64,000 nt of DNA from Pelobacter seleniigenes DSM 18267. GTDB taxonomy: Bacteria; Desulfobacterota; Desulfuromonadia; Desulfuromonadales; Geopsychrobacteraceae. Shown here in pieces: positions 30,671-39,408 of the stretch (within the stretch, counting starts at the first letter, position 1; the number at the start of each line of letters is the position of its first letter). The translations under genes were made by a program, and so were the position numbers. The notes below the pieces were generated by a model, which ran no database searches, was not told the origin of the DNA, and saw only the letters and a list, made by a program, of their open reading frames with translations. The DNA lies in the NCBI RefSeq assembly GCF_000711225.1, contig NZ_JOMG01000002.1:74501-138500 (forward strand), written 5' to 3'.

Positions 30671-32110
30671 ATGGTCAAAAGCAACCGAGCCAAACCGGGC
30701 AACAAACCCAGGGCGGCCAAACAAACCACCCCCAAGTCCAGCAAGGCGGAGCAACAGCGTCCGGCGCCCCAGACTCTTAAACTCACCATCGAACGGCTCG
30801 ACAGCGAGGGGATCGGGGTTGCCCCATACGAAAACAAAACCGCTCTGGTGCAGGGGGCATTTCCCGGCGAAACCGTGGTGGCCCAGGTCGAGCATAGCGG
30901 CCGTACCCATATTTTCACCAAACTGCAGCGAGTGCTGCGCAACGCCCCGGAGCGCACTGCCAAGATCACTTGCCACAAAGAAGCGGCCTGTCTCGGCTGT
31001 GCCCTGATCAGTATGAAATATGCCGCCCAACTGGATTTCAAACAGCAGCGGTTGGCGACAGCACTACAGCAGGTCGGGCTGGGGGAGGAAATCGTTGTCC
31101 CAGCGGTGCTTGAGGCCCCGGAACCCTTCGGCTACCGAGCCAGCGCCAAGCTGGTCTTTGCGCGAAAACGGGAAAAAATCATGATTGGCCTCTACCAGCG
31201 GGGCAGCCATGACGTCATTGATTGCCCGGACTGTCCGGTTCACCACCCGCTGATCAACAAGATCGCCGCCATTGTCAGGGACGAAGTCCAGCGCCAGAAA
31301 ATTTCCGTCTACAGCCCGCAGCATCAGAACGGTCTGTTACGCTACCTTATTATCCGGGTCAGCCCGACCGGCAACAAGGCCCTGGTCACCTTTGTCTGCA
31401 GTCATCGCGATCTCCAGCAACTGCCCAAGCTCGGCAAATGGCTGACCCGCAGAGCCCCTGAAGTCATCGGCATCCACCAGAACGTCAACAGTTCGACCGG
31501 CAATGTCATTCTCGGGACCGAGACCTACCAGTTGCATGGCATGCCCGATCTCATCGAACAGGTCGGCGACATCAGGCTGCGAATCGCTCCGGAGGCATTT
31601 TTTCAAGTCAACACCCGCCAGGCTGCGCGGCTGTATGCCCTGGTCCGCGAGTGGGCCGGGTTGACCCGCCAGGATTATGCCATCGATCTGTTTTGCGGCA
31701 TCGGCGGGATCGCCCTGCACCTGGGGCAGGACGCCGGGCAGATTGACGGCATCGAGTTTGTTGCGGAAGCAGTACGGAATGCGGAGGAGAATGCCCGGCT
31801 GAACAGCATGGCCCACTGCCGGTTCTACGCCGGCGACGCCGCCCTTGAGTTTCAGAAGCTGACCGGTGGCGTCCGCCAGCCAACCCTGGTCACCGTCAAC
31901 CCACCGCGCAAAGGCTGTACGGAAGAGTTACTGCGGGCCATCTGCCAGGTCAAACCGCCGAAACTGATTTACGTCTCCTGCGATCCCGACACGCTGGCCC
32001 GCGATCTGCGTTTTCTAACAGCCCACGGCTTCCGAATCAAAAGGATCCAGCCGGTCGACATGTTCCCGCAGACCGCTCACATCGAAACCGTGGTAGAGCT
32101 GAACAGCTGA
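30671..32110 (+). CDS. rlmD: 23S rRNA (uracil-C5)-methyltransferase RlmD
   Basis: 479 residues from the ATG at 30671, preceded by AAGGAG. A basic N-terminal tail is followed by a TRAM domain, then the [4Fe-4S] cysteines in CX5CX2C form (CHKEAACLGC) with a further Cys in DCPDCP. The methyltransferase domain shows DLFCGIGGIALHL for S-adenosylmethionine and the catalytic Cys in NPPRKGC. IYVSCDPDTLARDL and the terminal Glu of ETVVEL complete the RlmD/RumA pattern (m5U1939). RlmCD and TrmA-like relatives are possible but the cluster motif favours RlmD. A terminator follows. Confidence 0.9.
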   Translation: MVKSNRAKPGNKPRAAKQTTPKSSKAEQQRPAPQTLKLTIERLDSEGIGVAPYENKTALVQGAFPGETVVAQVEHSGRTHIFTKLQRVLRNAPERTAKITCHKEAACLGCALISMKYAAQLDFKQQRLATALQQVGLGEEIVVPAVLEAPEPFGYRASAKLVFARKREKIMIGLYQRGSHDVIDCPDCPVHHPLINKIAAIVRDEVQRQKISVYSPQHQNGLLRYLIIRVSPTGNKALVTFVCSHRDLQQLPKLGKWLTRRAPEVIGIHQNVNSSTGNVILGTETYQLHGMPDLIEQVGDIRLRIAPEAFFQVNTRQAARLYALVREWAGLTRQDYAIDLFCGIGGIALHLGQDAGQIDGIEFVAEAVRNAEENARLNSMAHCRFYAGDAALEFQKLTGGVRQPTLVTVNPPRKGCTEELLRAICQVKPPKLIYVSCDPDTLARDLRFLTAHGFRIKRIQPVDMFPQTAHIETVVELNS

Positions 32111-32146
32111 GCACGCTTCGCACCCAAGGTTAAACAGTCAGCCCGA

Positions 32147-32188
32147 CGGGGCGGTCCGGTTCCTCTCCGGCCGCCCCGTTGCTGTTTT
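32147..32188 (+). terminator. Rho-independent terminator behind rlmD
   Basis: CGGGGCGG and CCGCCCCG (32147-32178) form an 8-bp GC stem enclosing a second CCGG/CCGG pair. The stem is followed by TTGCTGTTTTC. It lies 37 bp after the rlmD stop codon and between two convergent genes, so it may also help end the choX transcript from the other side, although the minus-strand T-run is poor. Confidence 0.75.
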
Positions 32189-32195
32189 CACCAAG

Positions 32196-33143
32196 TTAAT
32201 GCTCTTGCAGATATTTTTCCAAGGCAGGCAGACCCGGTCGGCCGTCGCTGGTGGTGACCCCTTGTAGCCAACCGCGATAAACGTCTGGATGCTGCTTGAT
32301 CCAGGCCAGCCCGGCTGAAGCATGATTAAAACCGTGGTCATCATGGAGCAGTTGGGAAATTTCATTCATCATGTCGATGGGAAAGACAAAGTTTTTCAAA
32401 AACCTGGTCACATTCGGATGGTCCTCGGCAAACCCTTTACGGACATTCGTATAAACGGTCGCGGTTCCATTATTCTTGCCAAAAGTGTCCGCGGTACTGC
32501 CAGTCAGGTAAGTCATATCGATGAGCTGATTCATATAGTGGGGTGACCAGCCCAGGAATACGATCCACTTCCCTTCGCGCACAAAATTCTGCACTTCGGT
32601 CAGCATGATCGGCTCGCTGGTCGCAACCACCTTGAAATCGCCGAGGCCGAACATATCCTCATCGATCATATGTTGAATGATCTGGTTGCCGTCGTTACCC
32701 GGCTCGATTCCATAAATCTTATGGTCGAGCTTATCGGTAAATTTAGCGATATCGGCAAAATCCTTCAGCCCGCCGGCCGCCACATAGGAGGGAACCGCCA
32801 GGGTATATTTGGCGCCTTGCATATTGGCCACCAGCTGCTCAACGGTTCCCCGTTTGAAAAATTTGTTGGCAATTGTCTCCATGGACGGCATCCAGTTGCC
32901 GAGGAAAATATCAGCGTCCCCGGAATCCATGGCCTGGTAAGCGATGGGGACGGAAAGATTGCTGCTCTTGACTTTATAGCCGAGGCTTTTCAGAACCAGC
33001 TTACCCAGTTCGGTTTTCACGGTGACGCCGGTCCAGCTGACATTGGCAAAGCGAATCTGCTCTGCGGCCAGGGCTGTTCCCGACAGGGACAGGGAGATAG
33101 CAGCAAACAAAACAATGAGTCTCTTAAGAGACGGGTGACACAT
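32196..33143 (-). CDS. Choline/glycine betaine-type ABC transporter substrate-binding protein (ChoX-like)
   Basis: 315 residues starting MCHPSLKRLIVL, with GGAGG five bases upstream of that ATG; an ATG four codons earlier overlaps this ribosome site and is less likely. A signal peptide (about 1-26, cut after TALA) exports it to the periplasm. The OpuAC/ChoX fold is indicated by FANVSWTGVTVKTELGKLVL, GDADIFLGNWMPS and FLGWSPHYMN, with aromatic residues fit for a quaternary-ammonium box. No permease or ATPase gene adjoins it. It is last in the gntR-betA-betB unit, which points to choline as ligand. Confidence 0.85.
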   Translation of the reverse strand: MCHPSLKRLIVLFAAISLSLSGTALAAEQIRFANVSWTGVTVKTELGKLVLKSLGYKVKSSNLSVPIAYQAMDSGDADIFLGNWMPSMETIANKFFKRGTVEQLVANMQGAKYTLAVPSYVAAGGLKDFADIAKFTDKLDHKIYGIEPGNDGNQIIQHMIDEDMFGLGDFKVVATSEPIMLTEVQNFVREGKWIVFLGWSPHYMNQLIDMTYLTGSTADTFGKNNGTATVYTNVRKGFAEDHPNVTRFLKNFVFPIDMMNEISQLLHDDHGFNHASAGLAWIKQHPDVYRGWLQGVTTSDGRPGLPALEKYLQEH

Positions 33144-33193
33144 GACATCCTCCATTCAATTGAAATTGCAGTCCGGAAAATCCGGACATTTGG

Positions 33194-34672
33194 TCAGCTT
33201 CCGAACCAGTTCATGGCCGCGGGCCGCTGATTCCGGAAAATATGCTTCACTTCGGTATACTCTTCCAGGCCGAGCCGACCGAGCTCACGGCCGAGTCCCG
33301 ACTGTTTAAAGCCGCCCCAGGGCGCCTGGGTGAAATAGACATTGAAATCGTTGATCCAGACCGTGCCGAAACGCAGGGCCTTTGCTACCCGCTGCATCCG
33401 CCCTGCATCGCTCGTCCAGAATCCTGCGGCCAGACCGTAAATGGTGCTGTTTGCGCGTTCCACGGCTTCGGCTTCGCTGCGGAAGGACTCGACCGTGACG
33501 ACCGGCCCGAACACTTCCTCCTGGACAATACGCATATCGTTACGGCAACCGCTGAACAGGGTCGGGGCGTAGAAAAAACCGGCTTGCAGTTCCGCATCCT
33601 CCGGACGATGGCCACCCAGTTCCAGCTGTGCGCCTTCGGCCAGACCGATGGCGACATAGCCCTCCACCTTGGCACGGTGTTCCGCGGAAATCAGCGGCCC
33701 CATCTGGGTCTGCTCAGCAAAGCCGTCACCAATTTTGATGTTGGCCATCCGCGCCTTGAGGCGGGTCACAAACTCGTCGTGAACAGGCTCCTCCACCATC
33801 AGCCGGGCCCCGGCCGAACAGATCTGGCCGGCATGGAAAAAGACCCCGTTCAGCGCCTGGTCCACGGCTACCTCAAGGTCGGCATCGGCAAAGATGATGT
33901 TGGGATTTTTACCGCCCAGTTCCAGGCAGATTTTTTTGACATTGCCACTGGCGGCCTGAATGATCTTCTTGCCGGTGGCAATCCCGCCGGTAAAGGAGAT
34001 CAGATCGACATCATGATGCTCGGCCAGTTCGGCGCCGACCGTTGCGCCGGGTCCGAGCACCGTATTGATCACTCCCGGCGGGAAGCCCGCCGTAATGGCC
34101 AGCTCGGTGACCCGCAGGGTGGTCAGGGGAGTAATCTCACTCGGTTTGACCACCACGGTGCAGCCAGCGGCCAAAGCCGGCGCAAGCTTCCAGGCGGCCT
34201 GCAACAGCGGATAATTCCAAGGCGATATTTGCCCGCAGACCCCGACCGGTTCGCGCACCAGCAGGCTCTCCGTAGCCGGCAGCGGTGAACTGATCACCTC
34301 GCCGCCGTCCTTGTCTGCAAGACCGGCGAAATAGCGGAAGATCCCGGCGATATCGTCCATGTCCCAGCGACTCTCTTCCAGGGTCTTGCCGGTATCGAGG
34401 CTCTCCAGGGTGGCAAGCTGCTCTCTCTCAGCCTCGATCAGGCCCGCCAGCCGCACCAGCAGTGCGGCCCGTTCCACCGCCGGCCGCGTGGGCCAGTCCG
34501 TGTGATCAAAGGCCTGCCGCGCAGCCGCAATGGCCGCAATGGCATCGCGCCGGTCGCCTTCCGCCACCGTTGCGATGACCTTCTGGTTGGCCGGGTTGAT
34601 AATCTGCCGGGTTTGACCGGAAGCCGCAGCCACCCAGGCGCCACCGATATACATGCGCTTGAGTTCAGTCAT
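33194..34672 (-). CDS. betB: Betaine-aldehyde dehydrogenase-like NAD(P)-dependent aldehyde dehydrogenase
   Basis: 492 residues, normal for the family. The catalytic Cys lies in GQICSAGARL and the general base Glu in CLELGGKNP. The cofactor fold shows PWNYPLLQAAWKLAPALAAG and FTGGIATGKKI. It would oxidise betaine aldehyde to glycine betaine in the cytoplasm. Substrate assignment rests on context: its start overlaps the end of betA by eight bases and a choline-type binding protein follows, so it is translationally coupled to betA. Confidence 0.88.
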   Translation of the reverse strand: MTELKRMYIGGAWVAAASGQTRQIINPANQKVIATVAEGDRRDAIAAIAAARQAFDHTDWPTRPAVERAALLVRLAGLIEAEREQLATLESLDTGKTLEESRWDMDDIAGIFRYFAGLADKDGGEVISSPLPATESLLVREPVGVCGQISPWNYPLLQAAWKLAPALAAGCTVVVKPSEITPLTTLRVTELAITAGFPPGVINTVLGPGATVGAELAEHHDVDLISFTGGIATGKKIIQAASGNVKKICLELGGKNPNIIFADADLEVAVDQALNGVFFHAGQICSAGARLMVEEPVHDEFVTRLKARMANIKIGDGFAEQTQMGPLISAEHRAKVEGYVAIGLAEGAQLELGGHRPEDAELQAGFFYAPTLFSGCRNDMRIVQEEVFGPVVTVESFRSEAEAVERANSTIYGLAAGFWTSDAGRMQRVAKALRFGTVWINDFNVYFTQAPWGGFKQSGLGRELGRLGLEEYTEVKHIFRNQRPAAMNWFGS

Positions 34673-36326
34673 GAGTCGCCCCCTCGCTCTGATGCGTATA
34701 GAACCCTGCGGCAGAAGGAGCTTCCGGGGTATTGCCGAGAATTAGGTCGGCGGCCTTTTCGGCAACCATCATCACCGGGGCATAGATGTTGCCGTTGGTG
34801 ATGGAGGGGAAGATCGAAGCATCGACCACCCGCAGGTTTCCGACGCCATGCACGCGGAGCTCCGGATCGACCACCGCCATCTCATCCACCCCCATTTTGC
34901 AGGTACAGCTCGGATGGTAGGCACTCTCCCCTTCGCGGGCGACGAAATCAAGAATCTCTTCATCGGTCTCGACCTGTGCGCCGGGAGCCAGCTCCGCACC
35001 GCGCAGATGATCGAAGGCCGGCTGGTTGATGATGTCTCGCGAGCAGCGAATCGCCTCAACCCATTCCCGCCGTTCCTGTTCGGTGGACAGGTAGTTGAAG
35101 AAGATTTCCGGATACTGGGACGGCTGGGTTGACTTGATTTTGACGTGACCGCGTACATCCGAATTCATAGGCCCGACGTGTAGTTGGAAGCCGTGCCCCT
35201 GGGCTGGCGCCGAACCGTCGTAGCGAATGGCGATGGGCAAAAAGTGAAACTGCAGATTCGGATATGCAGCCCGGTCGTTGCCGCGAATAAAACCCCCGGC
35301 TTCGAAGTGATTGGTGGCAGCATCCCCTTTGCGCCGGAACAGCCAGTCGAAACCGATCTTCGGTTGATTGTACCACTTCAGGGCCGGGTACATGCTGACC
35401 GGCTGGGTGCAGGCGTATTGGACGTAGAGTTCCAGGTGATCCTGAAGGTTCTGGCCGACCCCGGGCAGATCCGCCACCACATCGATGCCCAGCTCGCTCA
35501 GCTCGGCGCCGTTGCCGATTCCGGACAGTTGCAGTAATTGCGGTGAGTTGATGGCACCACCGCAACAGATCACCTCGCCGCCATAGGCGCGGCAGAGACT
35601 GTTCCCCTTCTTATATTCGACCCCGATCGCCTTCTTGCCGTCAAACAGCACCTTGCTGCCCAGGGCATGGCACTGGACCTGGAGGTTAGCCCGGTTTTTG
35701 ACCGGATGGACATAGGCCCGCGCGGCATTGTGGCGTCTGCCCCGGTAAATATTCTGATCGAACTTGCCGAACCCTTCCTGCTGAAAACCGTTAACGTCTT
35801 CGGTCAACGGATAACCGGCCTGCTGCACGGCCTCGAAAAAGGCTTTGAACAGCGGATTGTCGCATTCCGGGGTCGAGATGTTGAGGGGGCCGTTGGAGCC
35901 GTGATAGGCATCGGCCCCCTGCAAGCGGGTTTCGAATTTGCGGAAATAGGGCAAACAGTGGGCGTAATCCCAGTTTTCCAATCCTTCGTTAGCTCCCCAT
36001 TTTTCATAATCCAGGGCATTGCCACGGATATAGATCATCCCGTTGATGCAGCTGGAACCGCCGAGGACTTTGCCCCGCGGCTGAGCAATGCGGCGATTGT
36101 GCATGTGGGGCTCGGGGGCCGACTCGTAAAGCCAGTTATAGGTCTTGTCGGTCAGCAGATAAGTCAGCGCGGCCGGCATATGGATGCGGAAATCAAGCCG
36201 GTAATCCGGTTTACCCGCTTCCAGAACCAGTACTCGGGTTTTCGGATTGGCGCTCAGCCGATTGGCCAGGACACTTCCGGCTGATCCGCCGCCGACAATA
36301 ATGTAATCATATGTTGCATTCTTCAT
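34665..36326 (-). CDS. betA: Choline dehydrogenase-like GMC oxidoreductase
   Basis: 553 residues from the ATG at 36326, which has AGGGAGC upstream; a start ten codons earlier lacks a ribosome site. FAD binding is shown by IIVGGGSAGSVLANRLS at the N-terminus. GMC signatures are GKVLGGSSCINGMIYIRGN and the later IGNGAELSELGI region. The active-site block HPSCTCKMG matches choline dehydrogenases. It would oxidise choline to betaine aldehyde at the membrane with quinone or another acceptor. It is coupled to betB and lies 96 bp behind the regulator gene. Confidence 0.88.
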   Translation of the reverse strand: MKNATYDYIIVGGGSAGSVLANRLSANPKTRVLVLEAGKPDYRLDFRIHMPAALTYLLTDKTYNWLYESAPEPHMHNRRIAQPRGKVLGGSSCINGMIYIRGNALDYEKWGANEGLENWDYAHCLPYFRKFETRLQGADAYHGSNGPLNISTPECDNPLFKAFFEAVQQAGYPLTEDVNGFQQEGFGKFDQNIYRGRRHNAARAYVHPVKNRANLQVQCHALGSKVLFDGKKAIGVEYKKGNSLCRAYGGEVICCGGAINSPQLLQLSGIGNGAELSELGIDVVADLPGVGQNLQDHLELYVQYACTQPVSMYPALKWYNQPKIGFDWLFRRKGDAATNHFEAGGFIRGNDRAAYPNLQFHFLPIAIRYDGSAPAQGHGFQLHVGPMNSDVRGHVKIKSTQPSQYPEIFFNYLSTEQERREWVEAIRCSRDIINQPAFDHLRGAELAPGAQVETDEEILDFVAREGESAYHPSCTCKMGVDEMAVVDPELRVHGVGNLRVVDASIFPSITNGNIYAPVMMVAEKAADLILGNTPEAPSAAGFYTHQSEGATHD

Positions 36327-36421
36327 CTGTTGCTCCCTACCTTTACTTTTAAACATGTGAAGATCCTTGACGGTTCTCCGTTTGGTGGTGACCGGTCCGC
36401 GCCTTCCCCGGCAGCCCGGGG

Positions 36422-37198
36422 TTAATCTGTCGCGGGGGAAATAGCGTCCATTAATTCCGAGCCCTTGGGCTGCCGTCCGTGGTGCACTTCGACACAGTCG
36501 CGCAGCAGGGCGTAGTGAGAACTGACCGATGCCAGGGCTCGCAGCGGTTCGTTGGCAGCGATGTGATGTGCGGTTTCACACCAGTTGAGAATGGTTTTCC
36601 GGCGGAATTCCAGGTCGTCATAAAGTGCATAGTCATGAGAGCTGAAACCGAGTTGCAACGCGCTCATGATCCACTCGAAAATCGGGTTGCCAGTCATCCT
36701 GGCGAGCCGGATATTGAGTTCACGATCGATCTCCGCGAGCATTTCCATAGCGGGATGCGAAGCCTCGATGAATTCCCGCAACTGTTCGGTTTTGGCAACC
36801 AGTTGCTGCTTGTCCCCGGCACTGCCGCGGGCAATGGCCAGCATCGTGATCGTGCGATCCAGGCTTTCCCGAAATTCGGCGATATGTGCGGTGCCGATAT
36901 GATTCTGTTTGAGAAACAAGGCCAGCGACTCACTGACATTAGCCACTTCGATCTTCTTCACGTAAGCCCCGCCGCGGGCGCCTTTGCGAATCTCGATCAG
37001 GCCCTTCTGCTTCAGCGCCCGAATCGCCTCTCTAATCACTCCGCGGCCGGTCTGGAACTGGGCCTGCAATTCCCGCTCGCTGGGCAGACTCTCTCCCGGC
37101 AGAATTTTCTCACCCAGAATGGCTGCTTCTATCTGCAAAGCGACATCTTCGCCGGCGCGACCGACCTGGGCCGGGCTGAATAAATATTTATCATCCAT
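36422..37198 (-). CDS. GntR-family (FadR/FCD subfamily) regulator of the betaine unit
   Basis: 258 residues. The winged helix (about 12-80) includes PGESLPSERELQAQFQTGRGVIREAIRALKQKGLIEI. The C-terminal FCD ligand domain spans about 100-240. The usual FCD His of the DxxFH pattern is Asn here (IDRELNIRL), so the metal site of the family may be altered. It heads the betA-betB-choX genes on the same strand, with two matching operators upstream of its start, so autoregulation and control of the unit are inferred. This replaces the TetR-type BetI found in enterobacteria. Confidence 0.88.
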   Translation of the reverse strand: MDDKYLFSPAQVGRAGEDVALQIEAAILGEKILPGESLPSERELQAQFQTGRGVIREAIRALKQKGLIEIRKGARGGAYVKKIEVANVSESLALFLKQNHIGTAHIAEFRESLDRTITMLAIARGSAGDKQQLVAKTEQLREFIEASHPAMEMLAEIDRELNIRLARMTGNPIFEWIMSALQLGFSSHDYALYDDLEFRRKTILNWCETAHHIAANEPLRALASVSSHYALLRDCVEVHHGRQPKGSELMDAISPATD

Positions 37199-37208
37199 AC
37201 AAATTTCA

Positions 37209-37222
37209 TTGGTCCTACCATT
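37209..37222. promoter_or_regulatory. GntR/FCD operator, site 1
   Basis: TTGGTCCTACCATT, a TGGT-NNN-ACCA pseudo-palindrome of the kind bound by FadR/PdhR-type GntR regulators. It lies 10 bp upstream of the regulator start codon, overlapping its expected ribosome-site or early transcript. The same 14 bases recur in inverted orientation at 37272-37285. Confidence 0.72.
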
Positions 37223-37271
37223 GCTGGCTTATCATGGGTTTTATGCCAAAAAAAAAACAAAATTCCGCTTA

Positions 37272-37285
37272 AATGGTAGGACCAA
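37272..37285. promoter_or_regulatory. GntR/FCD operator, site 2
   Basis: AATGGTAGGACCAA is the exact reverse complement of site 1, 49 bp further from the gene. Two perfect 14-bp sites in opposite orientation around a short A/T-rich segment (with a run of ten A) suggest cooperative binding or a small loop over the promoter. The remaining 180 bp to the LysR gene end hold nothing I recognise. Confidence 0.72.
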
Positions 37286-37465
37286 ACTAAGCGTTATTTT
37301 CTGACTTGTCAACCTCAGGGGGGAAATTTTGCCGGTCAGGGTACAGAGTCGACCAACCGGTTGGTGCTCTAAACTCGGAAAAAGAGCCCTTATCGGCAGA
37401 GTAAGCTCGGGTTTGGGCAGCGGCTTGCGGAACGGGGAAAAGGTCGATATTCAGGCGAATTTTGA

Positions 37466-38374
37466 CTAGAACGGGGACGGAACATCCATCACATTGAAAA
37501 TGCAGCGCACAAAATCCTGCAACAGCGGTTCCTCCTCGCGCCCTTTTTCAAGCACGATGGTGCGCTTGCGTGTTTGCGGGAAATCCTTGACGTAGTGAGC
37601 AACCATCTGCCCGGTTTGCAGGTACTCACAGACCAGGCTTTTGGATAAAAAGGAAATACCGCCGCCGGAGAGGATGGTCTGGCAGGTCAGGCGCAGATCG
37701 TCGGAGGTAATAACTCCGGCAAAATCATCGAGCTTTCTGCCGCGCTCGGTCAAGCCCCGGGTGATCAACTGTCGGGAACTGCAGCCTTCCTTACGGGCAA
37801 ACAGGCACATGCCGAAGAGCAGATTCAGGTCGATTTCAGGAGCGGGCAGCCCCAGTTTGGGAGCACTGACAAAGACCAGTTCATCCTGAGGCAAAGGATA
37901 GGTTTTAAAAAGACTCAGGTCCGCCCCTTCGCAGTGTTCGACAATGGCGATATCAAACTCCTGACGCATGATCCCTTCCAGGGCCTGGTCGGGGCTGTGC
38001 AGCAGAAATTTCAAATCCGCCGGAGAGCCGCTTTCCAGCATAAAGCGGTTCAAAACCCCGGGCAGATAGACGGTGCCAAAGGTCGGCGTACAGCAAAAGG
38101 AGACCTTCTGTCGCTCCTTGATGCGTTTCAGCTTGCGCAGCATGGACGCTTCGATATCGAGCATCCGACGGGCTTCTTCCAGCACGATTCCGCCGGGAGA
38201 AGTCACCCGCAACGCCACCCCGGAACGCTCCAGCAGGACATAACCGAACGCGTCCTCAAGATATTTGATACGTTGGGACACTGCCGATTGAGTCAGGTGC
38301 AAACTCTTGGCGGCTTTGGAAAAGCTGCCCGTCTCGACCACGGTCACCAGGGTTTTCAGGTAGCGCGTATCCAT
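37466..38374 (-). CDS. LysR-family transcriptional regulator next to yedF
   Basis: About 302 residues from MDTRYLKTLVTVVETGSFSKAAK; the frame is open four codons further upstream. The helix-turn-helix lies at about 14-60 (LHLTQSAVSQRIKYLEDAFG), followed by the co-inducer domain. It reads away from yedF, and the shared 228-bp gap holds a palindromic TATTAG-N5-CTAATA site typical of LysR boxes. This arrangement suggests control of yedF and of itself. A connection to selenium is inferred only from that neighbour. Confidence 0.9.
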   Translation of the reverse strand: MDTRYLKTLVTVVETGSFSKAAKSLHLTQSAVSQRIKYLEDAFGYVLLERSGVALRVTSPGGIVLEEARRMLDIEASMLRKLKRIKERQKVSFCCTPTFGTVYLPGVLNRFMLESGSPADLKFLLHSPDQALEGIMRQEFDIAIVEHCEGADLSLFKTYPLPQDELVFVSAPKLGLPAPEIDLNLLFGMCLFARKEGCSSRQLITRGLTERGRKLDDFAGVITSDDLRLTCQTILSGGGISFLSKSLVCEYLQTGQMVAHYVKDFPQTRKRTIVLEKGREEEPLLQDFVRCIFNVMDVPSPF

Positions 38375-38403
38375 TCGGAAATCCAAATATAAAGAAACAA
38401 CCC

Positions 38404-38420
38404 TATTAGTTGTCCTAATA
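38404..38420. promoter_or_regulatory. Candidate LysR box between the LysR gene and yedF
   Basis: TATTAG - TTGTC - CTAATA is a perfect 6-bp dyad with a 5-base centre that satisfies the T-N11-A rule for LysR sites. It sits 30 bp upstream of the LysR start codon and 183 bp before yedF, fitting an autoregulatory recognition site. Confidence 0.65.
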
Positions 38421-38602
38421 TAACCATTAAAATGATTTGCTTCAACAGAATTATCGCCCGCCCCCAGCCTGCGGGAAAAGTTTTTCCCTGCAGACCATTA
38501 TCGGTAAATATTACCCGACCGATTGAATTCTCGGGGGTGATGTTCTAGAGTGAATGGGCAGAGCCTTTCACCTGAAGACAGTAACCACAGAAGGACAACC
38601 CG

Positions 38603-39196
38603 ATGATCAAACTCGACTACAGTCAGCAAAAATGCCCCTATCCGGTCATTGAGACCCGCAAACAGATCCTTGCCCACCCGGGAATTTCCCTGGAAGTCCT
38701 GGTTGGCGATCAGGCCGGTCGCGACAACGTCTCCCGCCTCGCTGAAAAAATGGGTTATCAAGCCAGCGCGGAAACAGCCACAGAGGGGTTTCGCCTGACT
38801 CTCACTCCGGCGGCAGCAACCGAATCGGTTGGGGAAATCCCGGTTGTCGCCTCGCAAAAAGGGAAAACCGTCATTTACTGCGGCAGCGACCGCATGGGCA
38901 GTGGCGCTGATGAATTTGGTCGGGTGCTCATGAAGAATTTCCTCATGACCCTGCTTGAAATGGACCCGTTGCCGGATCTGGTGCTGTTCGTCAATAGCGG
39001 CATTCAGCTGACCACCACCGAGTCAGAAGCCCTGGAAGCTCTGAAAAAGCTTGCCGATAAAGGGGTTGACCTGGCCAGTTGTGGACTTTGTCTCGATTAT
39101 TATCAGAAAAAGGAACACCTCAAGGTCGGCCGGGTCACCAACATGTATGAGATGGTCGAAGCCCAAACCAAAGCAGCCCGGGTTATTACTCCTTAA
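38603..39196 (+). CDS. yedF: Sulfurtransferase-like selenium metabolism protein YedF
   Basis: 197 residues. The N-terminal TusA-like domain (about 1-70) carries CPYP at residues 11-14, the CPxP active-site motif. The C-terminal DsrE-like domain (about 88-195) carries Cys93 and the pair CGLC at 160-163. This two-domain architecture is the selenium-linked YedF family, thought to handle or traffic selenium or sulfur, although the exact reaction is not established. It has a clear ribosome site (GAAGGA) and is divergent from a LysR gene. No selD, selA or selenoprotein gene lies nearby. Confidence 0.88.
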   Translation: MIKLDYSQQKCPYPVIETRKQILAHPGISLEVLVGDQAGRDNVSRLAEKMGYQASAETATEGFRLTLTPAAATESVGEIPVVASQKGKTVIYCGSDRMGSGADEFGRVLMKNFLMTLLEMDPLPDLVLFVNSGIQLTTTESEALEALKKLADKGVDLASCGLCLDYYQKKEHLKVGRVTNMYEMVEAQTKAARVITP

Positions 39197-39408
39197 CCAG
39201 CCGGTCTGTTGCGCAACAGCATGCCGAGCCCGTTGAGGGTTGCACTCCAAGTAATGGCGGTTCGTCAAGTCATTGCCTGGGTGAGGTCGGGAAAACTCCT
39301 TTTCCCAGTCCCGCTTGAGAATGTCCGGGACGGATTTTCTCAACAACCTGATCAGGGTACTAATATTCTCCGCTTCAGCACGATTTAAGCCAGGACAGGA
39401 AGAAATTC

